DNA from: Procambarus clarkii
Lineage: Eukaryota; Arthropoda; Malacostraca; Decapoda; Cambaridae
Length of the DNA stretch: 64,000 bases
Reading direction: 5' to 3'
NCBI RefSeq assembly: GCF_040958095.1
Contig: NC_091193.1
Coordinates: forward strand, 21,771,047 to 21,835,046
In this document: positions 34,601 to 46,000 of the stretch, piece by piece
Layout of the letters: every line of letters starts with the position of its first letter
Numbering within the stretch: position 1 is the stretch's first letter
The notes under the pieces: generated by a model
Told to the model about the DNA's origin: nothing
Databases searched by the model: none
The model's input: the letters and a program-made list of their open reading frames with translations, nothing else
Made by a program: the position numbers and the translations under genes

Positions 34601-36130
34601 GAATTCGGCTCAAAAATCACGCTCAGGAGTCAAATTTCCGACATTTTAGATATTTTGAAAACCACAGGGGGGGTTTGGGCAAAATATGACCCATCGCCGT
34701 TTTCAGTAATTGGCATATTTTCGGTGTAAAAAGTAGTAATTTGAAAATGAAAATAGGTGCAGAGAGTCAGAATTCGGCTCAAAAATCACACTCAGGAGTC
34801 AAATTTCGGACATTTCAGATATTTTGAAAACTGCAGGGGGGTTTGGGCAAAATATGACCCCTCTCCGTTTTCAGTAATTGGCATATTTTCGGTGTAAAAA
34901 GTCGTAATTTGAAAATGAAAATAGGTGCAGAGAGTCAGAATTCAGCTCAAAAATCACACTCAGGAGTCAAATTTCGGACATTTCAGATATTTTGAAAACT
35001 GCAGGGGGGTTTGGGCAAAATATGACCCTATCGCCGTTTTCAGTAATTGGCATATTTTCGGTATAAAAAGTCGTAATTTGAAAATGAAAATAGGTGCAGA
35101 GTCAGAATTCGGCTCAAAAACCACACTCAGGTGTAAAATTTCCGACATTTTGAAAACTGCAGGGGGGTTTGGGCAAAATATGACCCCTCTCCGTTTTCAG
35201 TAATTGGCATATTTTCGGTGTAAAAAGTCGTAATTTGAAAATGAAAATAGGTGCAGAGAGTCAGAATTCGGCTCAAAAATCACACTCAGGAGTCAAATTT
35301 CCGATATTTCAGATATTTTGAAAACTGCAGGGGGGTTTGGGCAAAATATGACCCTTCGCCGTTTTCAGCAATTGGCATATTTTCGGTATAAAAAGTCGTA
35401 ATTTGAAAATGAAAATAGGTGCAGAGTCAGAATTCGGCTCAAAAACCACACTCAGGTGTAAAATTTCCGACATTTTGAAAACTGCAGGGGGGTTTGGGCA
35501 AAATATGACCCCTCTCCGTTTTCAGTAATTGGCATATTTTCGGTGTAAAAAGTCGTAATTTGAAAATGAAAATAGGTGCAGAGAGTCAGAATTCAGCTCA
35601 AAAATCACACTCAGGAGTCAAATTTCGGACATTTCAGATATTTTGAAAACTGCAGGGGGGTTTGGGCAAAATATGACCCTATCGCCGTTTTCAGTAATTG
35701 GCATATTTTCGGTATAAAAAGTCGTAATTTGAAAATGAAAATAGGTGCAGAGTCAGAATTCGGCTCAAAAACCACACTCAGGTGTAAAATTTCCGACATT
35801 TTGAAAACTGCAGGGGGGTTTGGGCAAAATATGACCCCTCTCCGTTTTCAGTAATTGGCATATTTTCGGTGTAAAAAGTCGTAATTTGAAAATGAAAATA
35901 GGTGCAGAGAGTCAGAATTCGGCTCAAAAATCACACTCAGGAGTCAAATTTCCGATATTTCAGATATTTTGAAAACTGCAGGGGGGTTTGGGCAAAATAT
36001 GACCCTTCGCCGTTTTCAGCAATTGGCATATTTTCGGTATAAAAAGTCGTAATTTGAAAATGAAAATAAGCGCAGAGTCAAAATTCGGCTCAAAAATCAC
36101 ACTCACGAGTCAAATTTCGGACATTTGACA
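31655..36130. repeat. Satellite array of about 168-bp monomers (about 27 units)
   Basis: CCGTTTTCAGTAATTGGCAT recurs every 165-170 bp (for example 31671, 31836, 32003, 32172, 32340). Other monomer landmarks are AAAAAGTCGTAATTTGAAAA, GTGCAGAGAGTCAGAATTCG and GCAGGGGGGTTTGGGCAAAA. Monomers differ by a few per cent. A 651-bp block of four monomers, including shortened ones, is duplicated near the right end (34865-35515 and from 35516). Short open frames in it are by-products. It fills most of the space between GCC2 and BLOC1S4. Confidence 0.95.
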
Positions 36131-36501
36131 TGCTCGTCGTTTGAACCACTCATGTCAATGCTTAAATATGAGTCTGGAATATACAAGAACGAGGTTGTGG
36201 ATGCAGATCAAGATCTTGGTAATCTTCAACTGTAAAGACGTGGAAGGACTCCACAACCATTAAGCTTCAAACAGTAAATATTGGTAAGTTATCCTATTAT
36301 CATATTGGTTAAATATATATATATGCAGAGATAATGTTAATAAAATAATTAAAAATCGTTTAATGTACTCTACATATCATAACAGATTACTTTGAAACCC
36401 GTATCGGTCACTAAACAAAAAATTGGGCTACTCTTATTACAAATTCGCTACTTTTAGACCGTCAGCCCGCTACTTTTAGCAATTTGAATCTGGCAACCCT
36501 G

Positions 36502-36572
36502 GTTGATTGACAGTCGAGAGGCAAGACCAAAGAGTCAAAGCTCAACCCCCGCAAGCACAACTAGGTGAGAAC
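36502..36572 (+). mobile_element. SINE-like interspersed repeat fragment
   Basis: GGTTGATTGACAGTCGAGAG, GACCAAAGAGTCAAAGCTCA and CCCCCGCAAGCACAACTAGG form a block that I recognise as highly repeated in decapod genomes. No clear A and B boxes remain, so the class is tentative. Confidence 0.4.
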
Positions 36573-36639
36573 GGATGGACAGGGGAGAGACCTCTTTCCC
36601 CCCAGACCCGACCCGAGCTTTTTCTCTACATGAATTTTA

Positions 36640-37045
36640 TTGATCTCCTGATGTAAGCACAAGGTCAAGAACGTTACCTTGAGTGGGCTCCATCACATGT
36701 TGTATGAGAGAGGAGTTATGCACCAGGTCAAGAAATTGTTCTTCTGCTTGCGATGATAGACTTACCGAATCTTTTGTCTCATGGGTAGAGTCTCCCATTA
36801 TAATAGTTTGGTTTTATGATGCTGCATTGATCACATTATGCAGAATCAGTAACTTCTGCTGTTGCTGGTTCTGACCTGTAGGATACTTCCACTGTCAGTT
36901 TCTTTCCATCTTGAGCTAGTATATTGCACCATACAGACTGAGGATCCCCCATGGAGTTCAATTCCTCATTGGTGGTAACATTCAGGTCCTCTTTCACAGA
37001 TAGCATTACCCCACTTGCTCTGTTGCTTTGTCCTCTCTGACTAGT
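36640..37045 (-). mobile_element. LINE endonuclease-domain remnant
   Basis: On the minus strand, pieces read GVMLSVKEDLNVTTNEELNS, QSVWCNIL, IIMGDSTHE, EEQFLDLVHNSSLIQHVMEP and GNVLDLVLTSGD. These match the APE-type endonuclease of non-LTR retrotransposons (pattern GGVLLYVK, ESVWC, GDFNH, LIQHV-EPTRG-NILDLVLTS). The reading is interrupted by stops, and only this domain is present. Confidence 0.7.
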
Positions 37046-37639
37046 GGATGGTACCCTGGGAGGTGGAAATATTCAGCTCAGCAAAATTTTATATGATACA
37101 ATTTGATGTTAAAATACTGCACATTTATTTTTGCTTTTTCACTCAAGGGGACACTAATTTGTATAATCTGTTACCAGCTAAAAGCTTCATGTTAAATAGT
37201 GTTACATACCTTCAAAAAGGCACTTTTTCCTCGCCATTAAAATTCTTAATTTGTGATTTTCTTTATAATGTATTTCATAAATATTGCATCATTATTGAAC
37301 ATATCACTGGGTTTGTTACTCATACCTAGATCTCTGAAGCCTTACTCAAACACTATCTGATGCTTCAGATTACATAGGCATAGCAATACAGTATAATGTA
37401 CTGTTCAGGGAAAATGAGTTGAGTAGTTTGTTTAATAACATTTATGTACATATTGCTAACATAAGATACCATTCAGTTCCTTAACTAGTGTTATAAAAGC
37501 TCTGAAAAATTTGATTAATATCATAATAAATGACAGAACAGTAAGTGTAAAACTTGTACAATATAAGGAAAGGTAACAAATAACAATAAAATTAAGGCAA
37601 TACTAACAACCAACAATTACATAAGTAAATGTAGGTTTG

Positions 37640-40600
37640 CTATTGTGGCAGTTTTAAACCTAAAGTGTTAGTAGTGCCCACAGCACTTGCAAAATAATCT
37701 TCAGCATGAAAAATTGTAGGACGGTTGAATGACAGCTGTGATGATGTTGGGGTTCTGATTGGATACTGTTCTTTCTTCTGAAAAATATAATAGATGTAAA
37801 ATAACAACACTAACATAAATGCTTTGTATTGGTAAATAAATGCTCAAACTTATTTCCACAGGAATCTACATTATCTTTAAGATATTTTATCATTACTGGA
37901 TGTCACTGAATTGTAAAGACAAACATGCATTTTCTACTCACAAAGAAAAGTGGCCTAATAACTGTTGTAAAACTATGACTTGAGCCTATGTCTGCCTCAG
38001 CTTGATTTACAGACGTCTCCATCTTAACCAAGTCATCTTTGACATGTACTACTAATCTTTCCAAATGATCAATACTTTGGAAGGTACGCTGAAGAGCCTA
38101 AAGTACAAACATTAAAACTTTTTCAGAAAGAACCATCTATGTACAGTACTGTATATCATAAGAGCAACTAAATACAGGTAATTTGTTAGGTATTATTAAA
38201 CAATATTTTCAATAAATGAACATACTACACCTTTAAATATTTTTTACCTGGTAATTTGAATAAACCTGTGGAACCAGCACATCCATGGTGTGTCGACTCT
38301 CGCTGCGAGTCTAGATAAAATAAAAATTATAACACTATTATACTAAAGGAAGAGAAACAGGTTCATTAAAACCCTCTAAAATTCAAGACAACAGATCATC
38401 AAACAATATACAATATAATTAGTATTTAAATAAGTATAGAATACAGGTACATTCAAAAATGATAATGTTACCATCTAATGTCATATTGTTTGTGTTTCAA
38501 GATAAAAAATAAATAATTTATAATGTAGTAATGAAGTTCAAAGTTGATTCAAAATATACTATTCTTTCTAAACTTAAGTAGCTTGAATGCCTCACTAACC
38601 AGCCTGTCCTCTCCAGTATTCACAATGTCACTTAAATTATGTACTAAACTGCCCGGACCTAGTCTAACCAAGGACCCACAAATAGAAAACGTGGACATCA
38701 AGTCAATTTTCCAAGCAGCTAAGATTTATAGTACAGTACATAATTTTTTGGCCATAGCAGATTTGTGTCAAAATGTGATGTACTATTTAAGAGGATTGGT
38801 TACATTAACACTACCAGGCTACAGAACAAGGTCCTGTTACATCTAGACTCATGTCGAGGAGGAGGCCTGCTCGAGGACCGGGCCGCAAGGATGTTGAGCC
38901 CCGAAATCATCGCAATGCAAGGTGCAATGCATACTGCCTAGGCCAGTTCTGAAAATTTTCCAGGTATTTCATCCTACTCACCAAGGACCTAGATGCAAAA
39001 TAGGTTCAACAAGAGCTTTCACTAGGATGCAAAATAAGGTCAACATAAGTGACTTGGGTAAGTCACTAGTTCCTTTGACACAGACCACAGAACAAAAGAT
39101 GGAGTTCTTGGTTACCTCTACATAACTATGCCCACTAGATGATAAGTTAAAGTGAAATTACCTGTAACCTATAAACACAAAAGCCAAATACACCTATGAG
39201 CAACTCTACTACTTGAAGGTTGGCATTCAATTCCCAACCATGTAAGTGGTTCGGCACTATTCTTTTCCTCCATCCTATCCTAAATCCTTCCCTTCCAAGT
39301 GCTATACAGTCATAATGGCTTAGCATTTTCTCCTGATAATTACCTTGCCAAACGACTACAGTACAGTATTTAGCACTTGAAAAGAATGACTATAAGTATT
39401 TGGGATAGGACAGAGGTAAAGAATACAGTAGTGCCAAACTACTAGGAAGGTTGCGGGATTGAACGCTGACCTGCACGAAGTAAGACCTTCGCTCTACAAT
39501 CCAGTCCAAGTAGCTAAAGTATGTTATGTTTCAAGCCAATATGTTTAAGCATATTGAACAAAACACCCTGAGAAAAAATGAGAAGAAACAAAACAAATAT
39601 AACTGTACACAAGAAACCTCTAATGAAGCCCTATCAAGATACCAAATCTATAGTGATTTGTTTCTTTGATTTTTCACCTCTTCCAGATAAAATTTCTTGC
39701 CACTAACCACTAACCATTACACAGCTGAGTGTTCAACAATATTAAAGGTTTTAGAGGCATAAAGAAATACTTATACTGTACAATAATATAAATATATCAT
39801 CCAAAATGCTATGCATACTAGTGGCTTTAGGTATTGTATGTACTATCTCTATCTTTAAATCCAACATTATGTATGTAATTCAATGTATGTACCTTTACAT
39901 GAATAAAAAATCTATATCTAAATCATATCACTGTCCCATCATGTAAAATGTTGACTCAAATCGAAGGACAATTGTTTCTGTGTTAGCAATTAGCAACTAT
40001 TTCACTTATGGGATAGTCAAATCAGTGCCCCGTGGAATTCTTCAAATAGGCAAGCTAAAACCATACCTCACAAAGTTAGCATTTTCTAATAACTATTTGT
40101 TAATTCAATAAAAGAAGAAATCAAGGAAAACAAAGACACAGGCCTTTAATTTGTTAATGTTATTTTATGGATGATAGCAAATATTCCCTAAAATTTTATG
40201 CGTACCCTTTCAAGAAGACTGCCATATTCTTCTAATCTCGTCAACATTGATTCCAGCTCACGATCAAGAGCGGATCTCTGTACAATGGATAAACAAATTC
40301 TATGTAGAATATTTGCACTTTCTTAGATTTTTTAATAATAATTAATGATAATTATAATAATAATAAATGATAATTACTGTATAATAATAATTGTAACAAT
40401 AATGATAATTGTAATAATAATGATAATTGTAATAATGATAATTATATTATAATAATAATAATAATAATAATAAATGATAATTGTAATAATAACTATAATT
40501 ATAATAATGATAATTATAAGTGATAATTATTATAATAATAGTAATAATTATAATTATAATAATGATAATTATAATAGTGATAATTATAATAAATGATAAT

Positions 40601-41413
40601 TATAATAATAATAATTATTAATAATTAGTAATTTATACAGGGTATAAACAATATGAAACATAAACCAATTTCTAGCTATTAAGGCCAATATGAGGATGAA
40701 GTACTTGGCCAGTATGACTATATGTACAGCATAGCACCAGCAAGTGGCAGAGGACAGACTAACAACATGGATATTAAGTCAAATCTAAACAAAATTTTAT
40801 ATTTTACTGTGAATGATCTCATACTAAAATCATTTATGATCTTACTGGTGCACTTACAACTATCCAAATAATGCAATACTGTATATTTTTTTAAACTAGT
40901 TCAAATTAGTAAATCATTATTGTCGTAAACTTAAATCAGCTTCAAAGTTTATACTGGAATTCCTATTTGATTACAATACATAATGAGGGTAGATATATTT
41001 CATCTAGAATTAGTTTAAATCTTAAGAGGTTCTAGATAAAATATGTCTACAATATGTGTTTGCAATCCATTACATATTTATAGGCCTTTAAAGAAAAGTG
41101 GAATGTTAACAATCTTTATATTTTCTACCACCACCTTATCATTGCAAAACCACCTTGATGTCGGTCATCAACAAAGATCAAAATGCAGCCATAAATTCTT
41201 TTTTAATTTGCTATTTTTATTATAATTTTTAGTAAGACCAGTTTTCCCAGCTGTACCAAACAAAACTAAATAAAATTAAAGCATAACTTATAATAATGGC
41301 TACAGCGAGAAACTAACCTCCGAGGTTGCATCCACTTCAAAATATGCAGCATAATCTTTAGCTGTCTGTCTCAAGATCTCGTCTCGCTTCTCAGCATCAA
41401 ACTCGCCAGCCAT
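37640..41413 (-). CDS. BLOC1S4: Biogenesis of lysosome-related organelles complex 1 subunit 4 (cappuccino)
   Basis: Small coiled-coil subunit of BLOC-1, the cytosolic complex that forms endosomal tubules feeding lysosome-related organelles. Exons in transcript order: 41318-41413, 40206-40277, 38248-38310, 37942-38097, 37640-37777. All are phase 0, with AG/GT borders and a TAG stop, giving 174 residues (human 217; the difference is mainly the low-complexity human N-terminus). Matches to human: RELESMLTRLEEYGSLLE against ASLEDLLTRVDEFVGMLD; IDHLERLVVHVKDDLVKMET against IDRLEAFVRMVGGRVARMEE; NQAEADIG against TKAEAELG; and the tail PTIFHAEDYF against PVLFRTEDYF. The start MAGEFDAEKRDE was chosen because it leads into the conserved AKDYAAYF helix. 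An in-frame ATG at 41596 would add 61 basic residues unlike the family. Intron 1 holds an AT microsatellite. Confidence 0.92.
38848..38925 (+). repeat. Fragment of a decapod LINE tail
   Basis: CGAGGAGGAGGCCTGCTCGA, GGACCGGGCCGC and GAGCCCCGAAATCAT form the downstream part of the same LINE tail seen at 11960-12185. It lies in a BLOC1S4 intron. Confidence 0.45.
40325..40640. repeat. AT microsatellite (TAA/TGATAATTATAA type)
   Basis: Interleaved runs of AATAAT and TGATAATTATAA fill about 300 bp of BLOC1S4 intron 1, beginning about 50 bp from the 3' side of exon 2. Confidence 0.85.
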
Positions 41414-42625
41414 TATAACTTGTGCTCTGACTTCCGGTTCTCTAAGTTCCTTCCTCTCATTAATGATATGACAAATCTGCAATAAAGTTTTCTCCTCACG
41501 GTAACTGCCTGAGCGGCGGTGCTTGGTCACACATCTCTCAAAGGTGCACGAGTGAGGTTTGTGTAAGACACTGTTAATAAAGGTAATTTGTGGCACGAAA
41601 CTTCAATATTTCTACGGTGGCTGGAGAATATGATGATGGTATCACTCAGTAGCTCCGGCTGCAATATTTATATGTTATTTGATTTCTTTTTGAGATTACT
41701 CTGATATGGCCTAACTTGGAGGCATTTAACATTTGCTGTGGCCACTTGTTTCACGCGAAGTGGAAGGTCTCCTCCTCCTCCTAGTGTGCGCTAGACGCTG
41801 AGGAGTATTTTGAGAGAGCTGCGTCTTGCTTGAAGTTGGTTTTTAGAGTGTGTTGTGACTGAAGCTCTGGTAAAGGTTTGTTTACTCTGGCGCTCCTTCA
41901 CTCGTCCACCTGACTGATCAGTAGTGTCAATCAGCTGATCTTCCAACTACGTTTTCTTTGTTCGTTAGTCAGCATCAGAGAAAACGGCCACACTTCACAC
42001 TGACAGGGGAAAGCACCGACTTACTTATATTGAGTCCCTACCCCCCCTTCCCCCCCGGTGAAGATCAACTGCATGTTCAATTCAATTTCTTTCTTTATTA
42101 TGCACCCCATACCCATCCCGTGGGCGGTGGTGTAAAGGATTACAGAGGCACAGAATCGGTTCAGGAACTGAACCCTCTAGTTCGTTTAGCTAAGCAAATA
42201 ACATTCTTTTGACGCTAGTTACACAATTATTAATGTTATATATACATGTACACACTCTCATACATACATGTACATATATATACGCATACATATATACATA
42301 CACATACATATTTAATCACCTACACAAATACACACATCAATAATCTTTTGTGTCACAAGTGATCATCAAGAGGCTCACAACAGTCACTATACAAGTCACT
42401 TTATATCTATGGTGAGTCACACAGTTACTAGTCTTGCTGCACACCCACCCAACTGGGCGGCAGCTTTACAGTCATGTGCATGCTGCACCTACAGTCAGCA
42501 AATGTTGGATACTTCGCTAAGATTTCGGAACATTTAACACAAAGATCTAATAATTATAATGATTATTTTCACTGCGACCCAACTAGAATGAACCCCAACT
42601 AGAGATTCACATGGATGATGGGACA
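41414..42625. promoter_or_regulatory. Divergent spacer between BLOC1S4 and TMEM17
   Basis: This stretch should contain the BLOC1S4 promoter (41414 to about 41650), but no TATA box or initiator could be fixed. The middle (42083-42540) is an interspersed repeat with microsatellite-like TACATATA runs. The TMEM17-proximal side begins with the X-box, listed separately. Confidence 0.5.
42083..42540 (+). repeat. Unclassified interspersed repeat, copy 1
   Basis: Shares CCCCATACCCATCCCGTGGG, GGATTACAGAGGCACA, TTAGCTAAGCAA, TATATCTATGGTGAGTCA and CAGCTTTACAGTCATGTGCA, in order, with 43490-43838. Both copies are in the same orientation, 1.4 kb apart, on either side of TMEM17 exon 1. Confidence 0.7.
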
Positions 42626-42639
42626 GTTGCCATGGCAAC
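42626..42639. promoter_or_regulatory. Palindromic X-box (RFX binding site) upstream of TMEM17
   Basis: GTTGCCATGGCAAC is a perfect 14-bp palindrome identical to the optimal RFX-family site (half site GTTGCC). RFX factors switch on ciliary genes, and TMEM17 encodes a transition-zone protein. It is 419 bp upstream of the ATG. An E-box CACGTG follows at 42681-42686. Confidence 0.75.
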
Positions 42640-43057
42640 ACCTCCGGCGGGTTACGTTGTTTGTAAACATTAGTCTCCTCCACGTGTTGTAGTGCAGTGC
42701 TCCAGGAAGAAATCCATTACCTCAGTCTTAGCTGTTAAAGGAGTTTCTGTCGTAATTTAAAGAACTGTATACACAAGATTAAAATAAAATAAAAAACTGC
42801 CGAGTTGAAGCTATTAACATTAACTATTCGTCTATAGTAGACCACAACTATATGTTGACGGCTGCAATTGGTAAACAATCTAGACTATAGACCACAGACC
42901 ATTCACAGTTACTGACCGTCCTTTGCACAGACCACAGATCTTTATCAGCTGCTATTCATCCATAAAAAGAGACCAAAGACCATTCACAGCTACTGTTCGT
43001 TCATAATAAAAAGCACAGACCATTCTCAGCTGCACTTTGGGCAGCTTACCAATCAAC
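42640..43057 (+). promoter_or_regulatory. TMEM17 proximal promoter / 5' leader with degenerate repeats
   Basis: Between the X-box and the start codon lie an E-box and a leader in which CACAGACCATTCACAG-like units (42887-43030) recur about four times with variation. No TATA box is evident and the transcription start is not fixed. Confidence 0.45.
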
Positions 43058-46000
43058 ATGTCCAGAATTCAAGGAAATGCAAGACGACTTGTATCAAACA
43101 CAGTTGAGACTTTAACTGGAACATTTTTCCCTGGTGTTTCATTTAGTCAACTTGGTGAAAATTCATACGGTATGTGTCATAATGGCTTTTAATGTTGACT
43201 AGATTATGAGATACTGTATAACTAATAATCTTTTATGAGATATTTTATGAGCATCTTTATTTGTAAAGAAAATGAATGCTTTTTCTTATGAGTGTACTGT
43301 ATAAAGTAAAATTAATATTTGAAATGTTTTTTACCACCATCACCATTTAATTTCACTTAACGGTGAATTAAGAACTTTTTAAATACTTTTTGAATAGGTT
43401 ATCTATGGAAAGAAGCCTCAAAGTCTAATATTGGTTCTGGGCCTGGTGTTCCCATGCACCACCACTGAACCAGTCATTAAATTAATTTTGTTTCTTTATC
43501 TATCCCGTACCCCATACCCACCCCATTGGCAGTAGTGGAAAAGGTTACAGAGGCACATAATGGGCTCAAGAATTGAACCCCAAACTTATTTAGCTAAGCA
43601 AGATTCTAAACATTTTAATGTATACCCAATATATCTATAGTAATTTTAACATAATTCGTTCAATTACTGAAACACAACAGTCTCTAAACCAAGAAGTTTA
43701 TATCTGTGGTGAGCCAGCTACATAGTCACGAATCATGCACTCGACACCCTTCCAACTGGTGACAGTGGAAAGTTTACAATCATGTGCGTGGGCTAACAAC
43801 AGTAAGCAAACTTTGGATATTTGGTTAAGATTTCTGGTAATACTAAGTACCTCATTTTTTATGTAAGCTATGTGAACAGTTCTACAGGTCTACTTCAGCA
43901 GGTGTGCAAATCTCCAGGCATACTTGTAGCCAAGCCTAAGCCTAGCTGTAGTAATGTCGAGAAGTCTGCTGACTTCATTGGATGACAAATAGAGATGTGG
44001 CTCTTCCTGCATAGTGGTATGATGATGGATGGAATAATTAGTGTAAATTTCACTTTGTCTCAAATCTACTAAATTATGTTGAAGTTCTTGGTATATTTCT
44101 ACCCTCTGTTGGCCCAAAGGCAATCCAAAATGGTAATCAGTTGCCTCTTTAAGAGCTCATGCTTTGGCTAACTCACCAGTTCTATCATGCATTTGGAGGC
44201 CAATATGGGATTGGACCCACAGGAGACACTCCTGACTATCAATGATTATTTTATTATATCTTGTCTTCTTTTTAGACACAATTATATCCCAGTTATGTCT
44301 TAAGATTTGAGTACAATCAAAGATGGCAACATCACTTACAATTAATGTGTCAACTTTTGATACATATACAGCACTTGTTTGAGTGTGATTCCTGTGGGAA
44401 ATATTTCTGTCTGAAGAATGGAGGCCTAGTCATTTATACAAGCTCCCCTACTCAGAATAGGAGCCATCTCTCATTGTCAGAGCAACTGTACATCCAGCAG
44501 TTCCAGTGGATTGATGTAGGGAACCATTAGTGTAAATAGTTTGGTAGAGGGAGTGCACTTTGACCAGAGCGTCAATCTACCTAAAGGTATTGTATGTTGC
44601 TTCAAAAATTCATGTTTGTTCATTTGAGGCATCAGGCTATTGTGATTTGTGTGTGTAATGAAGTAAGGGCAAAGAGGTATAACAGCTTATTGATAGAGCT
44701 CGGGTGCATGGGGGAATTGTGTAAAATCCTGGTTTGTGTCTCGGAGAGGCTGCAGGATCCGAGTAAGGTCAGTAGAACTTCTTTTACCATGTCGTAGCTC
44801 AGTCGATTAAGGCAGCGTCTGGGATCCTCTCGGACATAGGTTCGAACCCTCGTCACGGCCCTTGTGGATTTGTTCAAGAGATTCTGTTCCATAAAATGAT
44901 AACAGAATGGACACTGTACATGCAGTAACCATGTTCCTGAACTCCGGGTGTTTTTATCCAGATGGCAAGACACAATCATCCATTTGCAAGGAAATATTGG
45001 CAAATATAACCATGTATATTATGGTCAAAATTACACAGTACAATAGTTCTTTTTATTTATATATTTATTTATTTATATTCAAGAAGGTACAATGGGTTGT
45101 GAGAGTACATAACATTGGTGTTTGAGTATTTGAATGCTCAAACACTTGAACACTTGACTGCAAGCCAGAGGGCATGTGTGAAACCCTGATTTTTCCTTCG
45201 GTGAAGCCTCAGGAACCCTAGAGGATTCACTTGCTTTTCAGGTTGCGATGCTTTTGACCATTTTGTAGTGTAGTTGTCTATGGCATTAGCTTGGGAGTAC
45301 CCAGACCATAAGTTCAAAACCTTCACATGGCTCCTACTGAATTTCTCATTACTGTAATACATTACATTCATGTGATTTCTTTCTGTAGTATTATTATTAT
45401 TATGAGTAGTAGTAATAGTAGTAGTAGTATCTGGAGAATAGCAGTTTGTCTTTTGTTTAGTCCAAAAATGAAAAAAACATATTGTATACAAATAACATTA
45501 ACATGAATTTGTGCATACTGTACTACGATACAATTACATGCATATACAGTATGTTTTAATATAATAAAAATCCTTGTTGATTTTACATTTATCAATATAG
45601 TAATGCAGGTTTAAATAAATATAACTTTTGTGTGTATTTAGTGCTTCTTTCTCCATTATTTTCCAGGAAATGAGGTGGTATCAAGTCTTCCATTGCAAAT
45701 GGTTATATACTTCTCTGCACTTTTTTTTCCCTGTTGGTGTGCAACCTCAGTTGTCATGATGACTTTAAAGGTTGGTCTGATTTGCAATACTTGTTCCTTA
45801 AAAGCATTTCTTGCTTTAATATCTTTAAGGAAACCTCATATAGAAACTATGCACAAAAAACTTGAAAGAAATTAACCATTTATTACATGTGTTGCAGTTT
45901 GCCAGTAAAACTGTACCGTGCATGCATATTATCTTCAGTTACTGTACTTTATTTCTCACATTCATTTATTTAAACCATATTCACATCTGAAAATGTACAG

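Noticed and set aside
31632-35854. Repeated 60-90 codon frames in the 168-bp satellite
   Set aside because: Each is the same monomer read through; they recur with the array and are broken by monomer indels.
41414-41596. Upstream in-frame ATG of BLOC1S4 at 41596
   Set aside because: It would add 61 Cys/Arg/His-rich residues with no likeness to the family; the ATG at 41413 leads directly into conserved sequence.
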